Part shown: piece by piece, positions 1-6,332 of the stretch
Layout: each line of letters starts with the position of its first letter
Numbering within the stretch: position 1 is the stretch's first letter
Source: a virus
DNA length: 26,966 nucleotides
Virus record (IMG/VR): IMGVR_UViG_3300025000_000368
Location: 1 to 26,966 of that record
Direction: 5' to 3' (one strand)
Notes under the pieces: generated by a model
Database searches by the model: none
Told to the model about the DNA's origin: nothing
Seen by the model: the letters and a program-made list of their open reading frames with translations, nothing else
Position numbers and translations under genes: made by a program

Positions 1-126
1 AAGACTATCTATTTCGGCGAGGAATACTTTTTGCTGCAGAGTTAAGATTTTACACTCCCAAATTTCAATAGGAATCCAAATACCCTTTACTTTTCTTTTC
101 GGTTTATCTTGATCAAAAACTTCCAT
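1..126 (-). CDS. Helix-turn-helix replication protein, N-terminal part only
   Basis: Forty-two codons are visible from an ATG at 126 to the window edge, with no stop. The peptide contains KGIWIPIEIW, then LTLQQKVFLAEIDSL. That is the usual opening of phage helix-turn-helix or replisome-organiser proteins, in which a short basic tail precedes a winged-helix DNA-binding domain. The start is supported by GGAG nine bases upstream on the minus strand. It is the next gene after the primase-containing operon and in the same direction, which fits a replication initiator or helicase loader. A hairpin with a T-tract lies only 20 bases upstream of the start, so expression may be controlled in the leader. 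The family call rests on the N-terminus alone. Confidence 0.6.
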   Translation of the reverse strand, partial: MEVFDQDKPKRKVKGIWIPIEIWECKILTLQQKVFLAEIDSL

Positions 127-145
127 CCGCAAATCTCCATAAATG

Positions 146-205
146 AAAAATCCCCCTGGAAAATGAGGTCGCGCAGGTCGGTTACCTACTCATAATCCAG
201 GGGGA
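146..205 (-). terminator. Intrinsic terminator or attenuator hairpin in the leader of the left-edge gene
   Basis: A perfect 10-bp GC-rich stem pairs 196-205 with 151-160. It continues inward as 189-193 with 163-167 and 184-187 with 175-178. Read on the minus strand the last arm is followed at once by five T residues (150-146). It lies between the stop of the gene at 319 and the ATG at 126, so it would either end the upstream transcript or act as an attenuator for the downstream gene. Confidence 0.6.
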
Positions 206-237
206 TCAACAATTCAAACCGAATAAGAAGCGCGACC
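167..237 (-). promoter_or_regulatory. Alternative long-range pairing over the leader hairpin (antiterminator or pseudoknot)
   Basis: Two nested complementary segments span the terminator-like hairpin: 230-237 pairs with 167-174 (8 bp) and 217-222 pairs with 178-183 (6 bp). These pairings use the upper part of the terminator hairpin, while its basal 10-bp stem opens inside them and closes outside. The RNA could therefore switch between two folds or form an H-type pseudoknot. The complementarity is directly visible; a regulatory role is inferred. Confidence 0.4.
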
Positions 238-240
238 TTC

Positions 241-322
241 TTAATAGGATAATATAATTTAATTATATAAAAATTTAAATCTTTATTTTTGGTTAATTTA
301 AATTTTTATATTCTCCTATTAA
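241..322. repeat. AT-rich nested inverted repeat, possible origin or structural element
   Basis: A perfect 16-bp inverted repeat made only of A and T pairs 265-280 with 296-311 around a 15-base loop. An outer 9-bp repeat pairs 241-249 with 314-322. The outer arm overlaps the TAA stop of the gene at 319-531. The element lies between the primase operon and the truncated replication protein gene. That location and composition suit a DNA-unwinding element, but no iteron array or DnaA box was recognised beside it. Confidence 0.5.
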
Positions 323-531
323 ATGAACTGGTTAAGGTTATTTGGCGATGTCCCGGCCATTGTCTTTTCATAGGATATCTGATCCAAATAAATCCGGTCG
401 GCGTACTTTTTCGCCTCTTCATAACCGTGATCGCACTTCAAAACCGTAACCTTCTTGCCGCCATAATAAGATGATATTGTCCATTTCTCCCTCGTTTTGG
501 ATTCCTGTTTTTCTTCAATCTGGTCAGTCAT
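319..531 (-). CDS. Small hypothetical protein (70 aa)
   Basis: I do not recognise this protein. It is small, highly charged and lysine-rich at the N-terminus, with a middle segment WTISSYYGGKKVTVL, likely beta-strands, and a helical part beginning DHGYEEAKKYADRIY. No metal-binding or catalytic motif is evident. The start codon overlaps the stop of the primase gene as ATGA, and GGAGG lies eight bases upstream, so the two are probably translated together. It is the last gene before the untranslated stretch. Confidence 0.7.
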   Translation of the reverse strand: MTDQIEEKQESKTREKWTISSYYGGKKVTVLKCDHGYEEAKKYADRIYLDQISYEKTMAGTSPNNLNQFI

Positions 532-1469
532 AATCCCAAATCCTCCATCAAATGATTAGCATCTACCTGCTTCATCTTGCCTGGATCTGTTCTAAATCCA
601 TCCAGAATCTTGGTTTTGACTCCACGAAAATTTAACGCTGCTTCCAGTTTTCTGGCCTGCTCCTGGGCCTGATCTTCTGGATCAAAAAGTATAAAAAGCA
701 TTTCAAACTTACTCAATAATTTCACTTGTGCCAGGGTATATTTTATGCCAAATAAAGACAAAGCACCAAATCCCAACCGCCAGACATCCGTCACCCCCTC
801 GACAATAACCGCTCGCTTCCCATCTGACCGGCCATAACAGATTGTCTTGAGATTGATGATTTCCCGTTCCTCCGGGCAGGCCAGGTATTTCATTTTGTGT
901 CGTTCGGTAATATGTCTGCCCTGGAAAGAAACTACTTTATCATCCCATTCAATTGGTATGATGATCCGGTTACTGTAATCAATGATTTTCTGTTCTTTCC
1001 CTCTTCCAATTGATAGGGAGGAAATAGGTCCGGTCCCAAGAATCCCCCATTCCTTTTCAATATAATCTGGGTCAAATTTGCGTTTCTGGAGATATTTCCG
1101 ATGATGTTCTTGCAGAGGGCCGGTACCAGAGGGGTACTTGAAGCTGGACTTGATGAGTTTAATCTGGGCGTCTATAGATGGGCCGGACCCGCCTGAAAGG
1201 CGGTACTGGCGAAGTATCTCTTTAATTTGCGTGATGGGTTTCTGCAGGATTTCTTTCAGGACTTTGGCCGATTGGTGACCACCACAACGCCAGCAGACAA
1301 AAGCGCCGGCAAACTTACTCCGAGAATCAATACAATAACCGAGATGGAAGCCCGCATTACCATTACATAGTGGACACTCAATCTGCACCCAACCAGCGCG
1401 GCAATGCTTGTGCCCATGATCCCGATATTCAATATTGAAGTCTCGGTATAGTTTGATGATATCAATCAT
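528..1469 (-). CDS. DNA primase, CHC2-type zinc finger and TOPRIM
   Basis: A 313-residue primase-like protein expected to make RNA primers at the phage fork. The N-terminal zinc ribbon is visible as CPLC (32-35) and CWRC (59-62). A TOPRIM domain follows, with VIVEGVTD (221-228; Glu224, Asp228) and a metal-binding LFDPED (261-266). The protein is about half the length of bacterial DnaG and shows no helicase-interaction or helicase domain. An in-frame upstream ATG at 1565 exists, but the start at 1469 overlaps the preceding stop as ATGA and the protein then begins directly before the zinc ribbon. It sits among a SLOG protein, a SNF2 helicase and a replication regulator. Confidence 0.85.
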   Translation of the reverse strand: MIDIIKLYRDFNIEYRDHGHKHCRAGWVQIECPLCNGNAGFHLGYCIDSRSKFAGAFVCWRCGGHQSAKVLKEILQKPITQIKEILRQYRLSGGSGPSIDAQIKLIKSSFKYPSGTGPLQEHHRKYLQKRKFDPDYIEKEWGILGTGPISSLSIGRGKEQKIIDYSNRIIIPIEWDDKVVSFQGRHITERHKMKYLACPEEREIINLKTICYGRSDGKRAVIVEGVTDVWRLGFGALSLFGIKYTLAQVKLLSKFEMLFILFDPEDQAQEQARKLEAALNFRGVKTKILDGFRTDPGKMKQVDANHLMEDLGL

Positions 1470-1816
1470 GGGATATAAATGAAAACTGTTTTGTTTTCTT
1501 TTTTCATCAGATTTATCATATGTTTTGTTCCGTTTGATTGGCCATCCCAGATAGCAAGCAGACAATCTGCATATTTTGCCATTTCTGAGTTCCTTATATA
1601 TCCAGCAGAATTTCCATATCTTATCCAGTTTGCAGGAAATCTTTTTACGGGGATTGAAAATTTATTAGCGAATTTTTCTCCTAATAAATCGACACCTCGC
1701 GCTCCTCCACTTACAATTTGTTCAATATTATCTATGGAAATATTGTTTTTATGGATTGCCTTTCTGATCCATTTTATATCGGTAATTGTTCTGCTTCCAG
1801 CTATTATAAGTTTCAT
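1466..1816 (-). CDS. SLOG-fold protein of the DUF2493 / YspA-like type
   Basis: A 116-residue single-domain protein with the marks of the cpYpsA-related SLOG family: an N-terminal IIAGSR loop (4-9), the nucleotide-binding segment VSGGARGVD (35-43), and GYIRNSEM (72-79) followed by ADCLLAIWDGQSNGT. SLOG domains bind nucleotides or nucleotide-derived ligands; the substrate here is unknown. The gene is plainly AT-richer than the helicase and primase genes on either side and lacks a good ribosome binding site, which suggests later acquisition. Its stop overlaps the primase start as ATGA, so it may be coupled to primase translation. Confidence 0.8.
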   Translation of the reverse strand: MKLIIAGSRTITDIKWIRKAIHKNNISIDNIEQIVSGGARGVDLLGEKFANKFSIPVKRFPANWIRYGNSAGYIRNSEMAKYADCLLAIWDGQSNGTKHMINLMKKENKTVFIYIP

Positions 1817-1822
1817 ATTTTA

Positions 1823-3730
1823 TTATACTAATTTTTTCAATAAACCGGCCAATAAATCATCTTTTTCCGTTTCAATTCCATCCAAAGCTCCATCGAAAAC
1901 CTTCCTCTTTTTATCCAGCAGCTTTATTATATCATTTTCGATGGTTCCGTCAGCGATTAAATAAAAGGCATTCACCGAATCATGCTCTTGACCGATCCTG
2001 TACACGCGGTCTTCAGCCTGAGCGTGCTTGGTCCAGGTCCACCAGAATTCGACGGTACAAGTCGCCCTGGCGGCAGTAAGGGTGATTGCTTCAATGGCAT
2101 CCTTCCCGCCGATAAATAATCTTGCTTTCAGGTTCGGAGTATATTGTTCACAGGCGGTAGGATCACTTTTGTGCTTGTCCTGAACTACCCCGCAGGCATC
2201 ACATTTCTGGAATTCATAAACGGAAGTTTTAACCTTGGAGTGGACGGCAATCTTTTTGAATTGCTCCAATAGCATTTGCTGGATCTCTTGATGTTCGCAA
2301 AAAACCACCAGTTTATCATCCGTTTCAAGAAATTCCTCAATCCATTCATAAACTGCCGGCATCTTACTTTTCGCGCAGGCAAACTTCAATTTTTCAATCT
2401 GGACCATGGCTGCAGCCGGGTTATATTCAAAGGTCTGCATCCGGCCTTCATCATCTCTTTTCCAGTCTCGGTCAGCCCAGGCTTTGAATTCTTTCATGCC
2501 GGCAGCGTATATCTTTTCGTCATATTCAATCGGGATGATCGAACGGATCTTATCAGGGAGTTCCTTGAGAACATCGACCTTATTTCTCCGGATCATTATA
2601 TACTGCAGCTTTTCATATAATTCTGGGATATGGCTGGCCCCGGTTACGACCCATCCCCAATCTCCTTCATAAGCGCCACAATAGCGCTTGGCATAATCCC
2701 AATAGGAAGGGAAGAGCCAGGGGGAAAGAAGATTTACGGCGGCAAACAACTCGATAGGCCGGTTATCAAAAGGGGTACCGGACATGGCAATGAATTTTTC
2801 AATTGAGGTACCAAGGCTCTTGAATGCCTTTGAACGGTTGGCCTTGGGGTTTTTAATATAGTGAATTTCATCACCAATCAATACCTTGAAATCCGTAGCT
2901 AATAATACCGGTTCCCAGGCCTTGAGGATATCGTAATTGATTATTGTAACCTGCTCCTTGATCTTTTTGATACCAGGTTTCCGACCCTTACAAATAAAGA
3001 TTGATCTTCCCGGGAGCCAGATGTTTACTTCATTTCTCCAATTCAATTTTGATCCACCAGTTGTGACTATCAGGATCGGAGTTTCTTTGATGAGATGACA
3101 ATATGCAAGAGCCTGGACCGTTTTGCCGAGACCCATATCGTCCCCGAGTAAAGCCCGGCCGCCTTTTGCGTGGATGAAATTTACTCCTTCGTTTTGGTAT
3201 TCGCGGAGGGTTCCAGGCAGGCCGGGGGTCTCAATTCTATTGGTTAGAGTCGATGCTTTGCGGCAGACTTTTCGTTGCTTCCGGCGCAGATCCCGATGGA
3301 AAGAGAACCCCCATTCCTTGAGGTGGAGAAGATTATCAAGGGTAAATTGACAGCTATATGAATCATCGCTGGCCCGGTATCGTCGATTGAATAGTTGTTT
3401 GGTGCGGATGGCATCGGCTCGGTCATTGGTTTTCAGGCGGATTGAGATACCATCAAGCCAGGCGATTTTGTCATATTGCGAGGGGAGTTCTTTCTTTTCA
3501 GGAGAGGCAATAACTTCCAAGCCGGCCAACTTATCATGGTATTTCGGCAGTATTCTGGCGGCAGCTTGCAGCTGCGGATCAGAGAGCAAACCGGTTGATT
3601 CATATTGCCGCGCCAGGATTTTAAGGATCTTCCGCTCAGTACATTTGAAAACCTTATCTCCACCAAAAAGATGGAGAAGCGCGGCAATAGTATAGTCCGG
3701 ATCGGTCTTTATGAGTTGGCGGAGTTGCAT
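1823..3730 (-). CDS. SNF2-family DNA-dependent ATPase / helicase
   Basis: A 635-residue superfamily 2 ATPase of the SNF2 type. Motif I is LGDDMGLGKT (195-204), motif II is DEIH (287-290), motif III contains SGTP (317-320), and motif VI is QAEDRVYRIGQ (571-581). The first 170 residues contain a short beta-rich region before the helicase core. A Cys group (C510, C513, C527) lies inside the second RecA lobe and may be a degenerate zinc knuckle. The start at 3730 is chosen because it overlaps the previous stop as TAATG; an ORF extension to 3808 would run through that gene. Phage SNF2 proteins usually sit in replication or recombination modules, as here. The substrate is unknown. Confidence 0.9.
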   Translation of the reverse strand: MQLRQLIKTDPDYTIAALLHLFGGDKVFKCTERKILKILARQYESTGLLSDPQLQAAARILPKYHDKLAGLEVIASPEKKELPSQYDKIAWLDGISIRLKTNDRADAIRTKQLFNRRYRASDDSYSCQFTLDNLLHLKEWGFSFHRDLRRKQRKVCRKASTLTNRIETPGLPGTLREYQNEGVNFIHAKGGRALLGDDMGLGKTVQALAYCHLIKETPILIVTTGGSKLNWRNEVNIWLPGRSIFICKGRKPGIKKIKEQVTIINYDILKAWEPVLLATDFKVLIGDEIHYIKNPKANRSKAFKSLGTSIEKFIAMSGTPFDNRPIELFAAVNLLSPWLFPSYWDYAKRYCGAYEGDWGWVVTGASHIPELYEKLQYIMIRRNKVDVLKELPDKIRSIIPIEYDEKIYAAGMKEFKAWADRDWKRDDEGRMQTFEYNPAAAMVQIEKLKFACAKSKMPAVYEWIEEFLETDDKLVVFCEHQEIQQMLLEQFKKIAVHSKVKTSVYEFQKCDACGVVQDKHKSDPTACEQYTPNLKARLFIGGKDAIEAITLTAARATCTVEFWWTWTKHAQAEDRVYRIGQEHDSVNAFYLIADGTIENDIIKLLDKKRKVFDGALDGIETEKDDLLAGLLKKLV

Positions 3731-3936
3731 TACAATAAGGTCAAGGTTATGGGGATTGACTGGGATGAAACTTTTCCTTTTCTGCAGGCACCTTTTCTGC
3801 CAACCCAATAGGAATATACCGAATCGTCCGCCTTTTTAAATTGTCGATATTTCCTGGATTTGGAAGGCAGGATCTCGACAAGTCCCCTTGATTTTAAAAA
3901 TTCAATGACCTTTTCTTCCTTGGTTTGCTTTGCCAT
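3730..3936 (-). CDS. Small conserved protein upstream of the SNF2 helicase (68 aa)
   Basis: A basic 68-residue protein. An N-terminal helix-rich segment (EEKVIEFLKSRGLVEI) is followed by SRKYRQF and YSYWVGRKGACRKGK. This layout recalls small phage proteins found directly before SNF2 helicases, in which a short winged-helix-like start is followed by a beta hairpin ending in a basic tail. The last base of its stop is shared with the helicase ATG, so the two are very probably co-translated and may work together. GGTGGGGAT precedes the start. Function is unknown. Confidence 0.7.
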   Translation of the reverse strand: MAKQTKEEKVIEFLKSRGLVEILPSKSRKYRQFKKADDSVYSYWVGRKGACRKGKVSSQSIPITLTLL

Positions 3937-3945
3937 ATCCCCACC

Positions 3946-4461
3946 TTAATTCTGAAAAGTTGATCTGATTTGATTAAACGCCCGCTCGATCCCCCGGCCC
4001 TTGAATCCCATATCCCGCATGGTCCGTTCAATGGTCTTCCGGATATTGCCGGCAGAATTTCCCGCTGTGATATTGGTCATTTCCTTTGGTGACTCGAAAA
4101 TGATCCGCAATACCTGTTTTGCCTCGGCCCCAAGGGAAGAGAGGGATTCAAGAAATTCATATCGCTGGTGACCACTCGGCCTATGATCCGCTACATCAAC
4201 TTCCTCATTCGTTGCCGGGAACTTCTTCCCCTGGGTTTTCAAATACTGAACCATGGCATTCCGGCAGGTGGTATGAATTAAGGTGGATAATTCGCAACCA
4301 TGATCTGGATTGAATTTCTTGATTGCCCTCAGCATTGCAATAGTTCCTTCCGACTTGAGGTCATCAAATTCATGACCAGTTGTTTTGGCAAAGGACCAGG
4401 CGAGTTTGTTTACTTGGGAAATATGTTTTTCAACGAGCTGGTTGGTGTGATTGGGGGTCAT
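3946..4461 (-). CDS. Sigma-70 region 2-like transcription factor
   Basis: A 171-residue protein whose first 75 residues match sigma factor region 2: a helical start, then DDLKSEGTIAMLRAIKKF (33-50), NPDHGCELSTLI (51-62) and a following helix RNAMVQYLK. Region 2 binds the core polymerase clamp and melts the -10 element. The C-terminal half is helical and basic and may contain a divergent region 4, but no clear helix-turn-helix is readable. AGGAGA eight bases before the ATG supports the start. Its place in the early operon suggests a switch to later phage promoters; alternatively it is a sigma-derived DNA-binding protein without promoter activity. Confidence 0.7.
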   Translation of the reverse strand: MTPNHTNQLVEKHISQVNKLAWSFAKTTGHEFDDLKSEGTIAMLRAIKKFNPDHGCELSTLIHTTCRNAMVQYLKTQGKKFPATNEEVDVADHRPSGHQRYEFLESLSSLGAEAKQVLRIIFESPKEMTNITAGNSAGNIRKTIERTMRDMGFKGRGIERAFNQIRSTFQN

Positions 4462-4470
4462 TTCAATCTC

Positions 4471-4590
4471 CTAATACTGGGTTGTTGGTTCTTGCCGGGA
4501 AACATGGTCCTGATAATCCATTTCCCCGGCTATTCCAAAAAGAATCAGAAACAGGATGGCGACAACGATCTTAATAATTGAGCTGACCAT
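4471..4590 (-). CDS. Micro-membrane protein (39 aa)
   Basis: A 39-residue protein with one clear membrane helix: MVSSIIKIVVAILFLILFGI is followed by a short polar tail. GGTGGG lies just upstream of the ATG. The frame overlaps the end of the next upstream micro-protein by 20 bases in another frame, and its TAG lies beside the ribosome binding site of the sigma-like gene. The hydrophobic run flanked by polar ends, and the tight packing in the operon, argue for a real gene. A membrane role is likely; the actual function is unknown. Confidence 0.55.
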   Translation of the reverse strand: MVSSIIKIVVAILFLILFGIAGEMDYQDHVSRQEPTTQY

Positions 4591-4714
4591 ATCCCACCGC
4601 CTTGTTTTCGAGTTTCTGTTTGACTCCCATAATTTCCGGGGCATAGGTGATGAAGGAAATTATTATAACAAGAATGAATCCAACCATAAACCAAAAACCT
4701 GCTCGATTACTCAT
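4571..4714 (-). CDS. Micro-membrane protein (47 aa)
   Basis: A 47-residue protein with one membrane helix starting FWFMVGFILVIIISFITY and a polar C-terminal tail rich in Lys, Glu and Asn. A strong GAGGAGG lies six bases before the ATG, and the start overlaps the previous gene's stop. Together with the following 39-residue protein it forms a pair of overlapping single-span proteins. Such pairs in phages can be spanins, holins or membrane-anchored host-takeover factors. No lysis enzyme is nearby, so lysis is not the favoured reading here. Confidence 0.65.
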   Translation of the reverse strand: MSNRAGFWFMVGFILVIIISFITYAPEIMGVKQKLENKAVGYGQLNY

Positions 4715-4919
4715 GATTTTCCTCCTCAATAATATCGGATTGAGCCGCTAAATTTACGGCCCGTTGATAAGTAACTGATTTAAACAAATGGGCTAGATCG
4801 GCTTGGATTTTCTGCAGCCGCTCCCAATGCTCAACTAGGTCTGTGGCCGGAAGCCCACGCAGAATGGCTAGTTCAAGTTCGATTGCCGTTAAGTTCCAGG
4901 CCGGTGGATATTTCTTCAT
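4707..4919 (-). CDS. Small helical hypothetical protein (70 aa)
   Basis: I do not recognise this protein. It is almost entirely helical, with segments LTAIELELAILRGLP and VEHWERLQKIQADLAHLF. The start at 4919 is preferred over an in-frame ATG at 5018, because it overlaps the stop of the glycosylase gene as ATGA and the longer version would lie wholly inside that gene. Its C-terminus (IIEEENHE) overlaps the start of the following micro-membrane protein. Confidence 0.65.
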   Translation of the reverse strand: MKKYPPAWNLTAIELELAILRGLPATDLVEHWERLQKIQADLAHLFKSVTYQRAVNLAAQSDIIEEENHE

Positions 4920-5344
4920 AACCTTTCCCTTGCATATCTTGGTTTCTTGGGGAACTTCTCCGCAATCCGTTTTCTGTTCAGGGTCATTGCTTCCGGGGTC
5001 GGCTCGTAATCGTTCCAAAGAATATTATCAATCGTGGGCCAGACCATAAATTCACCAACAGGCCACATACTCCGCCTCGGCATTCCCCGCTGGGCAAGCT
5101 CATCCCTGATTGCTTCATACCGGCGATACAGGAATTTTAACTTATTGAAGAAGAATTTCATATGCCCTTTGCCGCCATCCGGATTATCTTCAGTCCTGAC
5201 GGTGTATTGTTTGGGGATCTGCTCCAAATCAATTACATACTTCCCGGCAACAATACCATTGGGGATTCTGGTTAGCTCGCGCCATTCAGCTATAAGCTGT
5301 TGGTCGCAAAGCTCGGCGGGTGGGACTATATTGATTCTGGTCAT
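4916..5344 (-). CDS. denV-like: Pyrimidine dimer DNA glycosylase, T4 endonuclease V (DenV) type
   Basis: A 142-residue protein that begins MTRIN, continues with AELCDQQLIAEWRELTR and later has HMKFFFNKLKFLYRRYE. This is the T4 endonuclease V pattern. In T4 the N-terminal amine of Thr2 and Glu23 perform the glycosylase and AP-lyase steps; Thr2, Arg3, Arg22, Glu23 and Arg26 are all present here at matching positions. The length equals the T4 protein. It should cut the glycosidic bond at UV-made cyclobutane dimers and start repair of phage or host DNA. AAGGA seven bases before ATG supports the start, which must be exact because the mature N-terminus is catalytic. T4 His16 is Gln here. Confidence 0.85.
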   Translation of the reverse strand: MTRINIVPPAELCDQQLIAEWRELTRIPNGIVAGKYVIDLEQIPKQYTVRTEDNPDGGKGHMKFFFNKLKFLYRRYEAIRDELAQRGMPRRSMWPVGEFMVWPTIDNILWNDYEPTPEAMTLNRKRIAEKFPKKPRYARERL

Positions 5345-5365
5345 GGGGAGTCCTTATTTTAAAGT

Positions 5366-5596
5366 TCAAAACCATGCAACAGGAGGAAGGGGTTTGCTAT
5401 CGACTGCGGCTAAAATTTTATTGATCAATTTCTTTCCGGTTAATTTTGGCTGTTTTGTTGCGGAGATGACTTTTCTTATTTCCCTTTTATCTCCCTCGCC
5501 AAAAATCCGATAGAATTGACCATCAATCCAAGCATGAACCTGCTTTTTTACAGTCCCGAATGCTTCGTTGCAAAGATATACCCGTTCGATATTCAT
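5366..5596 (-). CDS. Small hypothetical protein (76 aa)
   Basis: A 76-residue basic protein that I do not recognise. It starts MNIERVYLCNEAFGTVKKQVHAW, looks beta-rich for its first 35 residues, and ends in a helical, lysine-rich part (LTGKKLINKILAAVD). AAGGAG six bases before ATG supports the start. It is transcribed with the repair and replication genes. Confidence 0.65.
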   Translation of the reverse strand: MNIERVYLCNEAFGTVKKQVHAWIDGQFYRIFGEGDKREIRKVISATKQPKLTGKKLINKILAAVDSKPLPPVAWF

Positions 5597-5659
5597 GACA
5601 TTCTCCTTTGATTTGGTTAACCGGCTATCTCATCAGACCCAGGAGCCGAACCCTGGATG

Positions 5660-5675
5660 ACCGGCCGGAGCCGGT
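5660..5675 (-). other. Short GC-rich hairpin in an 89-base intergenic gap
   Basis: A perfect 6-bp stem (5660-5665 with 5670-5675) closes a four-base loop in the gap between two small genes. There is no T-tract after it on the minus strand, so it is not a standard terminator. It may be an mRNA stability or processing element; this is a guess from structure and place. Confidence 0.3.
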
Positions 5676-5685
5676 TTCGAAGTGG

Positions 5686-5856
5686 TTAATCTCTTTGTAA
5701 TCTTCCAGTTTTGGTTAATGAGCAGTTATGGCCTTTGATCTCAGAAAGAACAAAGCAGTGAGGGAGATTTGTTCTTTGTAAATGTTCTTTTACCTCTTTC
5801 CAGGATTTAACGATGATATTTCTTTCGTCCCCATATTTGACTATTTCCAATTTCAT
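5686..5856 (-). CDS. Small hypothetical protein (56 aa)
   Basis: A 56-residue protein with no recognised family. The first part (LEIVKYGDERNIIVKSW) reads as two beta-strands, then an amphipathic helix KEVKEHLQRT and a second strand pair. The ATG at 5856 is preferred to an in-frame TTG at 5868 because GGAGG lies six bases before it. It belongs to the early leftward operon. Confidence 0.6.
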   Translation of the reverse strand: MKLEIVKYGDERNIIVKSWKEVKEHLQRTNLPHCFVLSEIKGHNCSLTKTGRLQRD

Positions 5857-5904
5857 ACCATCCTCCAATGCCGGATTCCGCCGGGCTCGGTTGGGGGTTG
5901 TTAT

Positions 5905-6162
5905 TTAACTATATTTTTTAATATAATTTTGTAACATTTTTACCTGTTTTTTAGCGCTTGATCTGATTTCGCCATCATCTGAATTCAATTCATCATTTGA
6001 CATATGCCCACCTTCAAAATAGCAAGAAAGAACATAATTAGCCTCCGCTACCAGTTCTTCCCTACTATAATCTTCCATATCCCTATCATCATCATGTGAT
6101 ATGTTTTCCAGTGTTACTCGCAACTCGTCGATAGCCAATGCATCGGATAAACATTTCTTCAT
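5905..6162 (-). CDS. Small acidic hypothetical protein (85 aa), first gene of the early operon
   Basis: An 85-residue acidic protein with no recognised family. It contains DDDRDMEDYSREELVAEAN and a basic helical tail KKQVKMLQNYIKKY. The ATG at 6162 is preferred to the in-frame ATG at 6177 because AGGAGA then sits eight bases upstream. It is the first gene downstream of the strong minus-strand promoter, after a leader of about 160 bases, which is a typical place for a small early host-takeover protein. Confidence 0.65.
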   Translation of the reverse strand: MKKCLSDALAIDELRVTLENISHDDDRDMEDYSREELVAEANYVLSCYFEGGHMSNDELNSDDGEIRSSAKKQVKMLQNYIKKYS

Positions 6163-6332
6163 GGCCAATCTCCTCATTTAGTGTTTCGCCCTGAATGGGC
6201 TCGTCAGTCTGATCAAACAATCAAAGACACTATATCCGCTTCCTGGTGGGGCGCTCCTCAACTGGACCATCCCCGCCTATCGGGTTCTCGATTAACCTCC
6301 CCCTTTCCCTCTCAATCTTTATCTTATGTCTT

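Noticed and set aside
167-237. tRNA-like segment with 7-8 bp end pairing, a CAT triplet and a TTCAAAC-like loop.
   Set aside because: The anticodon triplet and TTC element are at wrong distances from the end stem, and no proper anticodon or T stem can be formed. The pairing is better explained as part of the leader RNA element.
1479-1964. 161-codon plus-strand open frame rich in Phe, Ile and Ser.
   Set aside because: It lies opposite the SLOG and SNF2 genes; its hydrophobic composition is what results from reading lysine-rich genes backwards.
4471-4714. The two micro-membrane proteins as a holin or spanin pair.
   Set aside because: No endolysin is nearby, the outer protein lacks a lipobox or long periplasmic part, and the genes lie in the early replication operon.
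6177-6270. Possible 30-codon leader peptide on the minus strand between the early promoter and the first gene.
   Set aside because: It has no convincing ribosome binding site, no repeated regulatory codons, and an open frame of this length is common by chance.
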